This document shows, in pieces, positions 43,565-51,638 of a stretch of 61,631 bases of DNA. Numbering within the stretch: the stretch's first letter is position 1; every line of letters begins with the position of its first letter. The DNA is taken from positions 1 through 61,631 of the forward strand of contig SEGS01000011.1 of assembly GCA_004210915.1 (NCBI GenBank), in the 5' to 3' direction. Origin of the DNA: Variovorax sp. GTDB taxonomy: Bacteria > Pseudomonadota > Gammaproteobacteria > Burkholderiales > Burkholderiaceae_C. A model generated the notes under the pieces. It ran no database searches, was not told where the DNA came from, and worked only from the letters and a program-made list of their open reading frames with translations. Both the position numbers and the translations under genes were made by a program.

Positions 43565-44194
43565 ATGGACAAAGCACACGATGGACACGCAGGAGAAAGC
43601 CGCAAGGAAACGGCAGCTTTCCTCAAAGCGCAGCTGCGCGCGGCATTGATCGAACAGCGCCTGGCGCTGCCCGACCGGCAGGCGCGCGCCGACCTGCTGC
43701 AGCGCGTGATGCGCATCTGGATGGTGGGCCGGCCTGACACGGTGATCGGTGCTTACTGGCCGATCAAGGGCGAGTTCGATCCGCTGCCCGCACTGCACCG
43801 CTGGAAGGAAGACGGCGAGCTGCTCGATGAGCCGCACCGCCGCCGAATCGGCCTGCCCGTGGTCAACCGCGAGCACAAGACGCTGACCTTCCATTCCTGG
43901 TACCCGGGGTGCCCGATGGAGAACGATGCCTACGACATTCCCAAGCCCAAGGACACCGAGCTGATCGTGCCGACGCTGCTGTTCGTGCCTTGCTTGGGTT
44001 ACAGCGCGGGTGGCTACCGGCTGGGCTACGGCGGCGGTTTTTACGACCGCACGCTGGCCGCGCTCGAGCCGCGCCCGTTCACCGTGGGGCTCGGCTTCAC
44101 GCACGGTTTTCTCGAAGACCTCGAACCCGAGGCGCACGACGTGCCGCTGGATGCGATCCTCAATGACAACGGAGTGGTTTGGCCGGTGGGGTGA
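43565..44194 (+). CDS. 5-formyltetrahydrofolate cyclo-ligase
   Basis: This 209-residue enzyme converts 5-formyl-THF to 5,10-methenyl-THF using ATP. It shows the family features IGAYWPIKGEFDPLPAL near residue 60, TELIVPTLLFVPCLGYSAGGYRLGYGGGFYDRTLA (substrate and ATP loop), and a closing VGLGFTHGF and DVPLDAILNDNG. The basic N-terminus (RKETAAFLKAQLRAAL) is typical. It is divergent from slt; the ATG at 43565 is 9 bases from the slt start. Confidence 0.93.
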   Translation: MDKAHDGHAGESRKETAAFLKAQLRAALIEQRLALPDRQARADLLQRVMRIWMVGRPDTVIGAYWPIKGEFDPLPALHRWKEDGELLDEPHRRRIGLPVVNREHKTLTFHSWYPGCPMENDAYDIPKPKDTELIVPTLLFVPCLGYSAGGYRLGYGGGFYDRTLAALEPRPFTVGLGFTHGFLEDLEPEAHDVPLDAILNDNGVVWPVG

Positions 44195-44227
44195 TTGGGT
44201 TGGTTTTCGGGGTGCGCGTCGGCGAGC

Positions 44228-44389
44228 GGCAAGCCTGCGGGCGGCTGGCGCTTGCGGTCCTTCGGACTTCGCTGCTGCTCCTCGCCAAAGACGGGGTCCG
44301 CAGAACTCGCTTCGCTCAAACAGCTGCGGCCCTGATCCATCTTTGGCTGCGGTGCTCGCCGCAGGCTGACGCTCGCCCGCAGGCTTGCC
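44228..44389. repeat. Inverted repeat with 16-base perfect arms
   Basis: GGCAAGCCTGCGGGCG at 44228-44243 is matched by its exact reverse complement at 44374-44389, about 130 bases apart. The match extends imperfectly outward (GTCGGC...GCGGCAAG arms), so arms of about 25-30 bases may pair. The enclosed sequence has no start codon-led gene. It looks like one copy of a dispersed element or a degenerate MITE; no target-site duplication is obvious. Confidence 0.65.
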
Positions 44390-44437
44390 GCCAGCCGACG
44401 CTGGAAGCGATCGTTAAGCATCCGGGCCCTCACAGCT

Positions 44438-44460
44438 GCCCTCTCCCTGAGGGAGAGGGC
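44438..44460. repeat. Perfect 11-bp palindrome with 1-base loop
   Basis: GCCCTCTCCCT-G-AGGGAGAGGGC is an exact hairpin. With no T-run after it, it is not a classical intrinsic terminator. This sequence is of the type found repeatedly between genes of GC-rich proteobacteria (REP-like). It may still stop or stabilise transcripts of the converging genes. Confidence 0.7.
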
Positions 44461-44601
44461 GCGAGACAAAAGAGGGAGAGAACTCTCCGCATCCCCGAGC
44501 CCGGCATGCGCTGCGTGCCGGGCGGCCCGCCAACGACAACGAACCTATAAAAATGCCCAAACGCCCACAAGCCGGGCGAAAGCCAACAATTCAGTAGCAA
44601 A

Positions 44602-45585
44602 TCAGTCGATGTAGTCGACCGTGTCCGGGTCCGGCACCTCACCGATCGTCTCGCGCGTGATGGCGGCCTGAGCTTCGAGCCAGTCGCAGAAGGCCCTGAT
44701 CTCTGGCCGCAGCGCATTGCGCGGCCCGATGACGAGCCAGTAGGCCATCGGTGAGTCCAGCCGGTGCTGCGGCAGCACCTCGATCAGGTCGCCGTTGGCC
44801 AGGCTCTCCGCGATGAGTGAACTGCGCGCCAGCACCATGCCCTGGCCGGTGAGGGCGGCCTGCACCATTTGGTAGGCGTAGTTGAAGTACAGCCAGCGCT
44901 TGGGTTGCGCGCGTTCCACCTTGTTGACCTCGAACCAGCGGCGCCAGGTGAGCCACTCGAGGTGCGTGCGATGCGCGTCACCGGCTTCGATGAGCGTGAA
45001 GTTCGCCAAATCAGCCGGCTTCCGGATCTGCGGATTGCTCTTGATGAGCCAGGGGCTCGCGACCGGCGTGAGCGTTTCGCCGAACAGCCGCACCGCGCCG
45101 GGCAGCGCCGTCTCGCGCGGGCCGTAGCGCAGGGCGATATCGACATCGGCCACGTCGAGGTCGACCGCGGTGTCGCTCGCGTCGATGCGGATGTCGATCT
45201 CGGGGTTGTCGCGTTGAAAGGCCTCGAGCCGCGGGATCAGCCACATCGAGGCGAACGACGCGAAGGTGGTGAGCGACACGCTCTTGCGGCCCGCACTCTG
45301 GCGGATCTGCCGGATCGCACCGTCGATGCGTGGCAGTGATTGCTGCACCGCCAGCAGCAACTGCGCGCCCGCGCCGGTGAGTTCGACCGCGCGCGTGTGG
45401 CGCAGGAACAGCGGCACGCCGACTTCTTCTTCGAGCGACTGGATCTGACGACTGACAGCCGACTGCGTCAACGCCATCTCGTCGGCTGCGGCCCGGAAAT
45501 TGAGGTGCCGAGCCACCGCTTCGAAGGCGCGCAAATGACCGGCGGAGATCGGGCGCGAGCGCAGGTGGGTCTGGGAATGCTGCAT
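44602..45585 (-). CDS. LysR-family transcriptional regulator, GcvA-like
   Basis: This 327-residue regulator has an N-terminal winged HTH (HLRAFEAVARHLNFRAAADEMALTQSAVSRQIQSLEEEVGVPLF) and a periplasmic-binding-protein-like effector domain (about 100-310). The phrase VSLTTFASFASMWLIPRL and the DxRIDASD motif resemble the GcvA subgroup. It is divergent from the DUF2917 gene with 126 bases between starts, which contain a 7-base dyad at 45598-45628. By LysR habit it may regulate that gene and itself. The effector is unknown. Confidence 0.92.
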   Translation of the reverse strand: MQHSQTHLRSRPISAGHLRAFEAVARHLNFRAAADEMALTQSAVSRQIQSLEEEVGVPLFLRHTRAVELTGAGAQLLLAVQQSLPRIDGAIRQIRQSAGRKSVSLTTFASFASMWLIPRLEAFQRDNPEIDIRIDASDTAVDLDVADVDIALRYGPRETALPGAVRLFGETLTPVASPWLIKSNPQIRKPADLANFTLIEAGDAHRTHLEWLTWRRWFEVNKVERAQPKRWLYFNYAYQMVQAALTGQGMVLARSSLIAESLANGDLIEVLPQHRLDSPMAYWLVIGPRNALRPEIRAFCDWLEAQAAITRETIGEVPDPDTVDYID

Positions 45586-45597
45586 GGCGATTGATGC

Positions 45598-45628
45598 GAA
45601 AACGGAATCAGTAGGCTACCGCGTTTTC
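45598..45628. promoter_or_regulatory. Candidate LysR operator: GAAAACG-N17-CGTTTTC dyad
   Basis: A perfect 7-base inverted repeat lies 13 bases upstream of the LysR start and about 84 bases before the DUF2917 start. Location between a LysR gene and its divergent neighbour is where such regulators bind. The dyad is not a clear T-N11-A box, and chance is possible. Confidence 0.3.
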
Positions 45629-45711
45629 ATTGGACTGACAAAGCCGCCCCGCCGATCATTCATTCCCGAATCACACAAATCCGCTTCGGAGAACCATCCA
45701 AGGAGTCTGTC

Positions 45712-46032
45712 ATGTCCACCGCCGCCTGCACCTCGTCCTCGCTGCCCTCGCTGGCACTTCCGTCGCTCCGCGACACCGCCATTCCGCCGGCCGTGCGCCG
45801 CGGTGCGTGGCAGATTGACGCGGGCCAGGCGATGACTTTGAAGGCCGCAACGAACAGCCTGTTGCGAATCCGGCAGGGTCGTGTGTGGGTCACGCGCGAC
45901 GCGACTGCGCAATGGGGCAGCGAAGACCTGGTGCTGGCGCCGGGCGAATCACTCGCCGTGGCTGCGGGCCAGCGCATCGTGATGGAGCCGTGGGACGGCC
46001 ACGGCGCGACCTACAGCTGGGATGCCGCCTGA
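45712..46032 (+). CDS. DUF2917 domain protein
   Basis: This 106-residue protein has no signal peptide or membrane segment. The region from about 38 (AMTLKAATNSLLRIRQGRVWVTRDATAQWGSEDLVLAPGESLAVAAGQR) fits DUF2917, a small cupin-like beta domain. The N-terminal 35 residues are Ser/Pro-rich. The gene is divergent from a LysR gene and probably under its control. It ends 31 bases from the convergent BLUF gene. The function of the family is not established. Confidence 0.82.
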   Translation: MSTAACTSSSLPSLALPSLRDTAIPPAVRRGAWQIDAGQAMTLKAATNSLLRIRQGRVWVTRDATAQWGSEDLVLAPGESLAVAAGQRIVMEPWDGHGATYSWDAA

Positions 46033-46063
46033 CAGGTGATGGCTGCCCGGACGTCGGCGGCGG

Positions 46064-46462
46064 TCAGCCGCTGACGTCGAAACCCGGACGCAGCGCGAGA
46101 AAGCGTTGTAACGCCGCTTCGCCGTCGAGCGAATGAATCCCGGCCATGTCGTCGGGATCCTCCGTGGCAGCAAAGCCCATGTCAAAGGTGCGATAGCGCC
46201 GCTCCAGGATGGCGCCTTGGTACGCCACGCGAATCAGCGTATGGCGTGGGTCTTGCCCGATGCGCTGCATCAACGGAGCCACGACCGCTTGCGGTCCCTC
46301 GAAGTGCTGGCAGAAACGCATGCCGTCGAACACCAGCAAACCGGTGATCGACTGGCGGGCGTTGTGCGCGCGGGCCGACGAAACAATTTTGCCAACCACA
46401 TCGGGCGGCTGGCCCGGCGCCAGCACGCTGCAGTAGAGGATCTCGTGAAGGGGTTCTGTCAT
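46064..46462 (-). CDS. BLUF-domain blue-light sensor
   Basis: This 132-residue protein consists of little more than one BLUF domain, which binds FAD and senses blue light. Key residues are present: Tyr10 (EILYCS), Asn34 (NARQSITGLLVFDG) and Gln52 (FCQHFEG), forming the photoactive H-bond network. The later VAYQGAILERRYRTFDMGF is also typical. There is no fused output domain, so it must act through a partner. The ATG at 46462 lies 89 bases from the GTG start of a divergent FNR-like regulator; co-regulation by light and redox is an inference. A TACACT at 46491-46486 (minus) may serve as -10. Confidence 0.9.
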   Translation of the reverse strand: MTEPLHEILYCSVLAPGQPPDVVGKIVSSARAHNARQSITGLLVFDGMRFCQHFEGPQAVVAPLMQRIGQDPRHTLIRVAYQGAILERRYRTFDMGFAATEDPDDMAGIHSLDGEAALQRFLALRPGFDVSG

Positions 46463-46551
46463 TCAAACGCGGGAAGAGATGGTGCAGTGTAGGAGCCGGC
46501 AGCGGTGCACGAAATGTCAAAAGACACACTGCCCGGCCCTATAGTGACTGC

Positions 46552-47322
46552 GTGAAATTCGAGGACTATCCCCGCCCCGTTTCCCCGCCGCGGTGCGCCC
46601 ATCCCTGCGAGGTCTGCGGGCTGCGCCAGTTGCCGGCCTTTCTGCCTGTCACGCCCGAAGAGTTGGGCGCTGTCGAGGCTTTTCGCAGCGGCACCCGCAT
46701 CTTCGAGGCGGGGCAGTCGATCATCGACGAGCACCGCAAAAGCCCTCTGCTGTTCACGCTGTACTCCGGCTGGGCCTTCCGCTTCAAGACGCTGAGCGAC
46801 GGGCGGCGACAGATCCTCAGTTTCCTGCTGCCCGGCGATTTTGTGGGGCTGCAGGACGAGTTTGCCGACGGGCACACCCACGGGGTGGAAGCCGTCACGG
46901 GCGTCACGCTGTGCGCCTTCCCGCGCGAGAAGCTCTGGTCCTTGTTCCATGCGCAGCCCAAGCTGGGCTACGACATCACGTGGCTGGCGGCGGGCGAGGA
47001 AAAGATGATCGATGACAACCTTGTCACGGCCGGCCGCCGCAACGCGAGCGAGCGGGTCGCCATGCTGCTGATGCACCTCTACCGGCGGGCCGAGCGCGTC
47101 GGCATGGTGCGCGATGGCTGGGTCGAGTTCCCGTTCAACCAGCAGCACATCGCTGATGCGCTCGGCCTGTCGCTGGTACACACCAACAAAACCTTGCGGC
47201 GGCTGCAGGCGCTGGGGCTGCACAAGCTCGACGCCGGCTGGCTGCGCATCCTTGAGCCGCGGGCGCTCGAGCAACTGGGTGACTATTTCGAGCGACCGCT
47301 GCGGCCGACCCCGTTGATCTGA
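46552..47322 (+). CDS. Crp/FNR-family regulator with four candidate Fe-S cysteines
   Basis: This 256-residue regulator begins at a GTG. The N-terminal motif Cys15-x3-Cys19-x2-Cys22 (CAHPCEVC) plus Cys121 (TLCAFPREK) matches the number and placement of FNR cluster ligands (E. coli Cys20, 23, 29, 122), so it may bind an oxygen-labile [4Fe-4S] cluster. The cyclic-nucleotide-like barrel (IFEAGQSII, LSDGRRQILSFLLPGDFVGL) and C-terminal HTH (NQQHIADALGLSLVHTNKTLRRLQALG) follow. The recognition helix reads LVHTNKTL, not the ExxSR of FNR, so its DNA site should differ. It is divergent from a BLUF gene. Confidence 0.88.
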   Translation: MKFEDYPRPVSPPRCAHPCEVCGLRQLPAFLPVTPEELGAVEAFRSGTRIFEAGQSIIDEHRKSPLLFTLYSGWAFRFKTLSDGRRQILSFLLPGDFVGLQDEFADGHTHGVEAVTGVTLCAFPREKLWSLFHAQPKLGYDITWLAAGEEKMIDDNLVTAGRRNASERVAMLLMHLYRRAERVGMVRDGWVEFPFNQQHIADALGLSLVHTNKTLRRLQALGLHKLDAGWLRILEPRALEQLGDYFERPLRPTPLI

Positions 47323-47398
47323 GTCAGTCGAAAGTTCGCGTATCGTCGGGGCACCGGGTGGACTTCTCCGCCGTTTCGGGAGTTCTCGCGTTTCTTCC

Positions 47399-48691
47399 AT
47401 GACTTTCTTCAGCCGATTGCGCCTCATCCTTGCGGTGGGCAGCGTGGAGTCCTTCGGTGTGATCGTGGCCGGCATTGCAGGCTTGATCATCGTCAACCTG
47501 CTGCCCAAGGACCAGTACGCGGCCTACACCTTCCTGACCACTTGCGTGGTGCTGGTGTTGGGCATGACCGACGTCGGGCTGGCGCACTGCTGCCTCCCGG
47601 TGGTCGGCCAGCGGGCCGGTGATGTCGGCTGGGTGGCCACGGCCTGCCATCAGGTGTTCCGCAAGCGCTGGTGGCTGTTGTTGATCGGCTTTGCCGTCGT
47701 CGTGCCCTACTGGATCTACAGCACGCAGCAGCACGATTGGTCGGGCAGCGCTTTCTGGCTGGCGTCGCTGTTGGTGGTGGCGGTCGTGCTGTTCACGCTG
47801 CAGGAGCACTACGCGGGCACGGTGCTGAAGATTCTGGGGCGCATCGGCACCCTCAACGGCGTGGCTTTCACCAGCCATGGCTTGCGCCTGCTGCTGGTGG
47901 CGGCGGTGCTGGTCGTGTTGCCGATTGGCAGTTTCAGCCTGGCCGGCGTGTTTGCGGCCACGGCCCTCGCCGGCTTGTGCAGCTTGTTGCTGTACCGCCG
48001 GGCTTTCCGCACGCATGGTGTGGTGGCGCAGCCCATGACGCCGGATGAGGCGAGGCGCGTTGATGCCGATATCTACCGCATCGCGGCGCCGCTGGTGCTG
48101 CCCTCGCTTTTCTACCAGTTCCAGGGCGTCATCACGGTGTTCATCGTCTCGCTGTTCGGCACCGCCAGCATGCTCGCGGAGGTCGGGGCGCTGGGCCGGA
48201 TCAGTATGGTGCTGGTGGTGTTCGACCGGGTCGCCGCCATCTTGCTGTTTCCCGCGATCGCGCGCGCGGCCGACGGCGCGCGCCTGGCCTCGATGGTGGT
48301 GAAGGCGCATGCGGGGTACCTGGCGATCATGGCGATCGTTTTCGTGACCTCGCTGGTCTGGCCGCAGTACTGGATCCTGCTGATCGGCGAGCAGTACGCG
48401 GCGCAGCAGCCGCTGCTGTGGATGGCGTTCCTGGCGACCCTGTTGATCAACAGCGCGGGCTTCGCATTCCGGACCATTGCCGCGCGCGGCCACACCGCGC
48501 TGCAGACCTACATCATTCCGTTCGTGCTGGGCATCCAGATGCTCTATCTGTGGCGCTTCGGAGTGGCGGACCTGCGCGCGGTGCTCGGCTTCGGCATTGC
48601 GACCTGTCTGGCCAATTTCCTCTACCAGTACGCGATGTTGACCGTGTGGTTCGTGCGCAAGAAGCGGGAGCGCGCCGCCGCGGTGGCCTGA
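47399..48691 (+). CDS. Wzx-like flippase (polysaccharide export family)
   Basis: This 430-residue membrane protein has about 11-12 helices. It begins FFSRLRLILAVGSVESFGVIVAGIAGLIIVNLLPKDQYAAYTF and ends with a basic tail. The pattern of helices and the lack of transporter signature motifs fit the MATE/Wzx (RfbX) superfamily, which flips lipid-linked sugars. No glycosyltransferases or polymerase are nearby, so substrate is unknown; it is an orphan. 77 bases separate it from the FNR-like gene. Its stop (TGA) abuts the stop of the convergent lipoprotein gene with no gap. Confidence 0.78.
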   Translation: MTFFSRLRLILAVGSVESFGVIVAGIAGLIIVNLLPKDQYAAYTFLTTCVVLVLGMTDVGLAHCCLPVVGQRAGDVGWVATACHQVFRKRWWLLLIGFAVVVPYWIYSTQQHDWSGSAFWLASLLVVAVVLFTLQEHYAGTVLKILGRIGTLNGVAFTSHGLRLLLVAAVLVVLPIGSFSLAGVFAATALAGLCSLLLYRRAFRTHGVVAQPMTPDEARRVDADIYRIAAPLVLPSLFYQFQGVITVFIVSLFGTASMLAEVGALGRISMVLVVFDRVAAILLFPAIARAADGARLASMVVKAHAGYLAIMAIVFVTSLVWPQYWILLIGEQYAAQQPLLWMAFLATLLINSAGFAFRTIAARGHTALQTYIIPFVLGIQMLYLWRFGVADLRAVLGFGIATCLANFLYQYAMLTVWFVRKKRERAAAVA

Positions 48692-49582
48692 TCAGCTCCC
48701 GCTGCCGGCGAGGTGCAGCACATCGGTCTGGTAGCTGTGCAGTCGCGTGGCGGCACGTGCCCGCTGCGCGGGCGTGGTGGTCCGGTGCAAGGTGGCCAAC
48801 TGGCGGCAACCTTCGTCGCGCAGCGCGTCCTGGTAGTCGCGCCAGGCACCTGGCGGCGGGGCTGCGATGTCGCTCACGTAGGCGCGGATCGCTGTGCCAG
48901 CCTGCGCGGCTGTCGCGTCGGCTTCCTGCAGTCGGCGCAAGGTCTGGAGCGCACGTTGTTGGCGGCGTTGGCGCTCCGCGAACTGCCGCTCCCAATCGAG
49001 CGCGGAAGTCTCGGTCGACGCGCGCAACACCTCGCGCTGGGCACCATCGAGGCGGCCGTAGAAGTCCTCGTAACGCTCGAGCAACTGGTCGTAGCGTTTG
49101 GCGCGGCGCCGCTCGGGACTGAGTGCGAGCCACTCCTTGCGGTACTCGGCATTGGCCTTGGCGTACTTGCGTTCCAGTTGCGCCAGCTGTGCGGGCTCCA
49201 GGCGGGTCAGCAGCGCCGCGCCGGCCGGCTCGGCTTGCCGGGCGACCGCCACGAGCCGCTGCCGCACCTCATCGCTCAAACGGCACACCGCGGCGGGCGT
49301 GATGTCGGCGGGCGCCAGCGCCTCGGCCTCCTGCAGCAAGGCGGCGAACTTCGGCAGTTCGTTCTGTCGGTGCCAGTCGAGCAACTGGGCCAGCTCGGTG
49401 CGTACCTGCGGCGCCTGGGCGTCATCGAAGTCCAGGTAGCCGTCGAGCCACCAATAGCTCAGCGTGGGCAGGTTGTTGTAGCCCAGCCGGATGCTGCTGC
49501 AGCCGGCCAGTGCGGCGCCCAGCAGCAGCACGCCGATAATTCGCGCCATCTTGGCGCAACGCATTCGGAAATAGCACAGCAT
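48692..49582 (-). CDS. DUF6279-type lipoprotein
   Basis: The product has 296 residues. A lipobox LAGC is preceded by a hydrophobic stretch (ARIIGVLLLGAALAGC); the mature part starts SSIRLGYNNLPTLSYWWLDGYLDF, the signature of DUF6279, and is otherwise a long helical protein with many Arg, Glu and Gln. Start choice: the ATG at 49582 has AGGAAG seven bases upstream but shares two bases with the divergent glmU start; ATGs at 49564 and 49549 give a shorter signal peptide. Function is unknown. Confidence 0.8.
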   Translation of the reverse strand: MLCYFRMRCAKMARIIGVLLLGAALAGCSSIRLGYNNLPTLSYWWLDGYLDFDDAQAPQVRTELAQLLDWHRQNELPKFAALLQEAEALAPADITPAAVCRLSDEVRQRLVAVARQAEPAGAALLTRLEPAQLAQLERKYAKANAEYRKEWLALSPERRRAKRYDQLLERYEDFYGRLDGAQREVLRASTETSALDWERQFAERQRRQQRALQTLRRLQEADATAAQAGTAIRAYVSDIAAPPPGAWRDYQDALRDEGCRQLATLHRTTTPAQRARAATRLHSYQTDVLHLAGSGS

Positions 49583-51023
49583 GAATCAGCTTCCTGGGCA
49601 GGACAACAAGGCAGGGCCGGTGGATGTGGTCGTCATGGCGGCCGGTAAGGGCACGCGCATGAAAAGCGGTCTGCCCAAAGTGTTGCATCGATTGGGCGGA
49701 CGCGCATTGCTCGACCATGTGATCGGTACGGCCACCGCCATCGGCGCGCGCAACATCGTCGTCGTCACGGGCCACGGCGCCACCGAGGTGGAAGCGGCCC
49801 TGACCGCGATGGCGCCCGGCGCAGCGCTTCACTTTGCGCGCCAGGTGCCGCAGCTCGGCACCGGCCATGCGGTGCAGCAGGCCGTGCCCGCGCTGCCCGA
49901 GGACGGCACCGTGCTCGTGCTTTCGGGCGATGTGCCGCTGATCGGCGCCGACACCTTGCAGGCGCTGATCGCCGCCAGCGCCGGCCGACGACTCGCCCTG
50001 CTGACCATCGCCTTCGACGACCCGACCGGCTACGGCCGCATCGTGCGCGCGCCCGGCCCGCAAGGCACCGAGGGCGAGGTGACGGCCATCGTCGAGCAGA
50101 AGGACGCGAGCGAGGCGCAGCGCCAGATCCGCGAGGTGTACAGCGGCGTGATGGCCGTGCCCGCGCGCCTGCTCAAGCCCTGGCTGGCGCGGCTGGACAA
50201 CCGCAATGCCCAGGGTGAGTACTACCTGACCGACATCGTCGGCTTCGCGACCGTCGACGGCGTGCCTGTGGTGGCGCATCGCACCGACGACGCGCTGCAG
50301 GTGGCCGGCATCAACAGCCCGAGCCAGCTGGCGGCGCTGGAGCGCGCCTGGCAGCGGCGCCAGGCCGAGTCGCTGATGGAGCGCGGCGTGCGCCTGGCCG
50401 ATCCGGCGCGCTTTGACCTGCGCGGCACACTGGCCTGCGAGTCGGATGTGGAAATCGACGTCAACTGCGTCTTCGAGGGCGCGGTGTCGCTGGGCGCGGG
50501 CGTGCGCATCGGCGCCAACTGCGTGATCGCCAACGCGCGCATCGAGGCGGGCGCGGTGATCCATCCCTTCACCCACATCGACGGCGAAAAGGCCGGCGTG
50601 ACGGTGGGTGAAGGCGCGCTGGTCGGCCCCTTCGCCCGGCTGCGGCCGGGCGCGCGGCTCGGTGCCGAGGTGCACATCGGCAACTTCGTCGAGGTCAAGA
50701 ACTCGACGCTCGCCGCGGGCGCCAAGGCCAACCACCTGGCTTACCTGGGCGACGCGACGGTCGGCGAGCGGGTGAACTACGGCGCGGGCAGCATCACCGC
50801 CAACTACGACGGCGCCAACAAGCACCGCACGGTCATTGGCGACGACGTGCATGTCGGCAGCAACTGCGTGCTGGTCGCGCCGGTCACCATCGGCGCGGGG
50901 GGCACCGTTGGGGGCGGCTCGACGGTGAGCAAGAGCACCGAGCCCGGCGCGCTGACGGTGTCGCGCGCACGGCAGGTCAGCTTCACGAATTGGCAGCGCC
51001 CGAAGAAGGCGCCGAAAGCCTGA
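49581..51023 (+). CDS. glmU: Bifunctional UDP-GlcNAc pyrophosphorylase / GlcN-1-P acetyltransferase GlmU
   Basis: This 480-residue enzyme makes UDP-GlcNAc for peptidoglycan and LPS. The N-terminal uridylyltransferase has VVVMAAGKGTRMKS, LGTGHAVQQA and SGDVPLI; the C-terminal left-handed beta-helix acetyltransferase has hexapeptide repeats (FTHIDGEKAGVTVGEGALVGPFARLRPG), NFVEVKNSTL, KANHLAYLGDA and NYGAGSITANYDG. The ATG at 49581 overlaps the divergent lipoprotein start by two bases. Its 3' end overlaps the convergent Lrp-type gene by 41 bases. With glmS downstream, it forms the amino-sugar precursor cluster. Confidence 0.96.
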   Translation: MNQLPGQDNKAGPVDVVVMAAGKGTRMKSGLPKVLHRLGGRALLDHVIGTATAIGARNIVVVTGHGATEVEAALTAMAPGAALHFARQVPQLGTGHAVQQAVPALPEDGTVLVLSGDVPLIGADTLQALIAASAGRRLALLTIAFDDPTGYGRIVRAPGPQGTEGEVTAIVEQKDASEAQRQIREVYSGVMAVPARLLKPWLARLDNRNAQGEYYLTDIVGFATVDGVPVVAHRTDDALQVAGINSPSQLAALERAWQRRQAESLMERGVRLADPARFDLRGTLACESDVEIDVNCVFEGAVSLGAGVRIGANCVIANARIEAGAVIHPFTHIDGEKAGVTVGEGALVGPFARLRPGARLGAEVHIGNFVEVKNSTLAAGAKANHLAYLGDATVGERVNYGAGSITANYDGANKHRTVIGDDVHVGSNCVLVAPVTIGAGGTVGGGSTVSKSTEPGALTVSRARQVSFTNWQRPKKAPKA

Positions 51024-51498
51024 TCGGCACGCCGGGCCGGAACTTGGCCCGCTTCACGCTGAAAAACGCCTTCACGTTGCGCACGTTCGCATCGTCGGTG
51101 AAGAGGCGCTGCGCGAGCGCCAAGTAGTCGGGCATGTCATGGACGGCAACGATCAGCACGAAGTCGGGGCCGGGCGAAACGCGATAGCACTGCTGCACGG
51201 CGTCGTCGGCGGCCACCCGCGCTTCGAAGGCGTCGAGCGCCGCCGCGTCCTGGCGGTCGAGCGAAATCTCGACGACGGCCTGCAGCCCATGGCCCAGCAG
51301 CGGCGCCAGCTTGTCGGGCGAGAGCAGGGCGATTTCGCGTTCAATCACGCCGGCGGCCTTGAGGCGCTGAACGCGGCGCAAGCACGTGGGCGGCGAGATG
51401 TGCGCATCGGCTGCGAGCTGCTGGTTCGTCTGCGACGCGTCGTGCTGCAAGGCGTCCAGCAGGCGCAGGTCGACAGCGTCGAGCGATAGAGGTTCCAT
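50983..51498 (-). CDS. Lrp/AsnC-family transcriptional regulator
   Basis: This 171-residue regulator has an N-terminal HTH (LDAVDLRLLDALQHDASQTNQQLAADAHISPPTCLRRVQRLKAAGVIERE) and a C-terminal RAM/AsnC ligand-binding domain (AVVEISLDRQD, CYRVSPGPDFVLIVAVHDMPDY). The ATG at 51498 gives the conserved start. It lies between glmU and glmS on the opposite strand, divergent from glmS with 140 bases between starts, and may act on that interval; the target is inferred from position only. The effector is likely an amino acid. Confidence 0.9.
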   Translation of the reverse strand: MEPLSLDAVDLRLLDALQHDASQTNQQLAADAHISPPTCLRRVQRLKAAGVIEREIALLSPDKLAPLLGHGLQAVVEISLDRQDAAALDAFEARVAADDAVQQCYRVSPGPDFVLIVAVHDMPDYLALAQRLFTDDANVRNVKAFFSVKRAKFRPGVPIRLSAPSSGAANS

Positions 51499-51638
51499 AA
51501 TCTCTTTGATTATGGAAGAAAAATTCAAATCGCTTGCTTGATGAAATAAAACGCCAAAAAAGTGAGACATTCGAAAGCATCATTTCCAAGGCATTGCCTA
51601 CGATCGGCTCCTTTCGCAACTCAGCAAGGCACCATCCC

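Larger units (their letters stand above)
44195..44601. other. Gene-free stretch with inverted repeats
   Basis: No gene is supported in these 407 bases between the cyclo-ligase and LysR genes, which converge here. The stretch holds a long-armed inverted repeat (44228-44389) and a compact palindrome (44438-44460). The base composition is like the genome. The style resembles dispersed extragenic palindromic elements of Comamonadaceae; the region may also terminate both transcripts. Confidence 0.7.

Noticed and set aside
44438..44460. Intrinsic terminator
   Set aside because: A strong hairpin, but no T-run follows on either strand; listed as a repeat instead.
46515..46526. FNR box upstream of the FNR-like gene (TGTCAAAAGACA)
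   Set aside because: It does not match TTGAT-N4-ATCAA, and the recognition helix of the neighbour is not FNR-like.
51499..51638. glmS riboswitch-ribozyme upstream of glmS
   Set aside because: No matching conserved core is visible, and the ribozyme is typical of Gram-positive bacteria.
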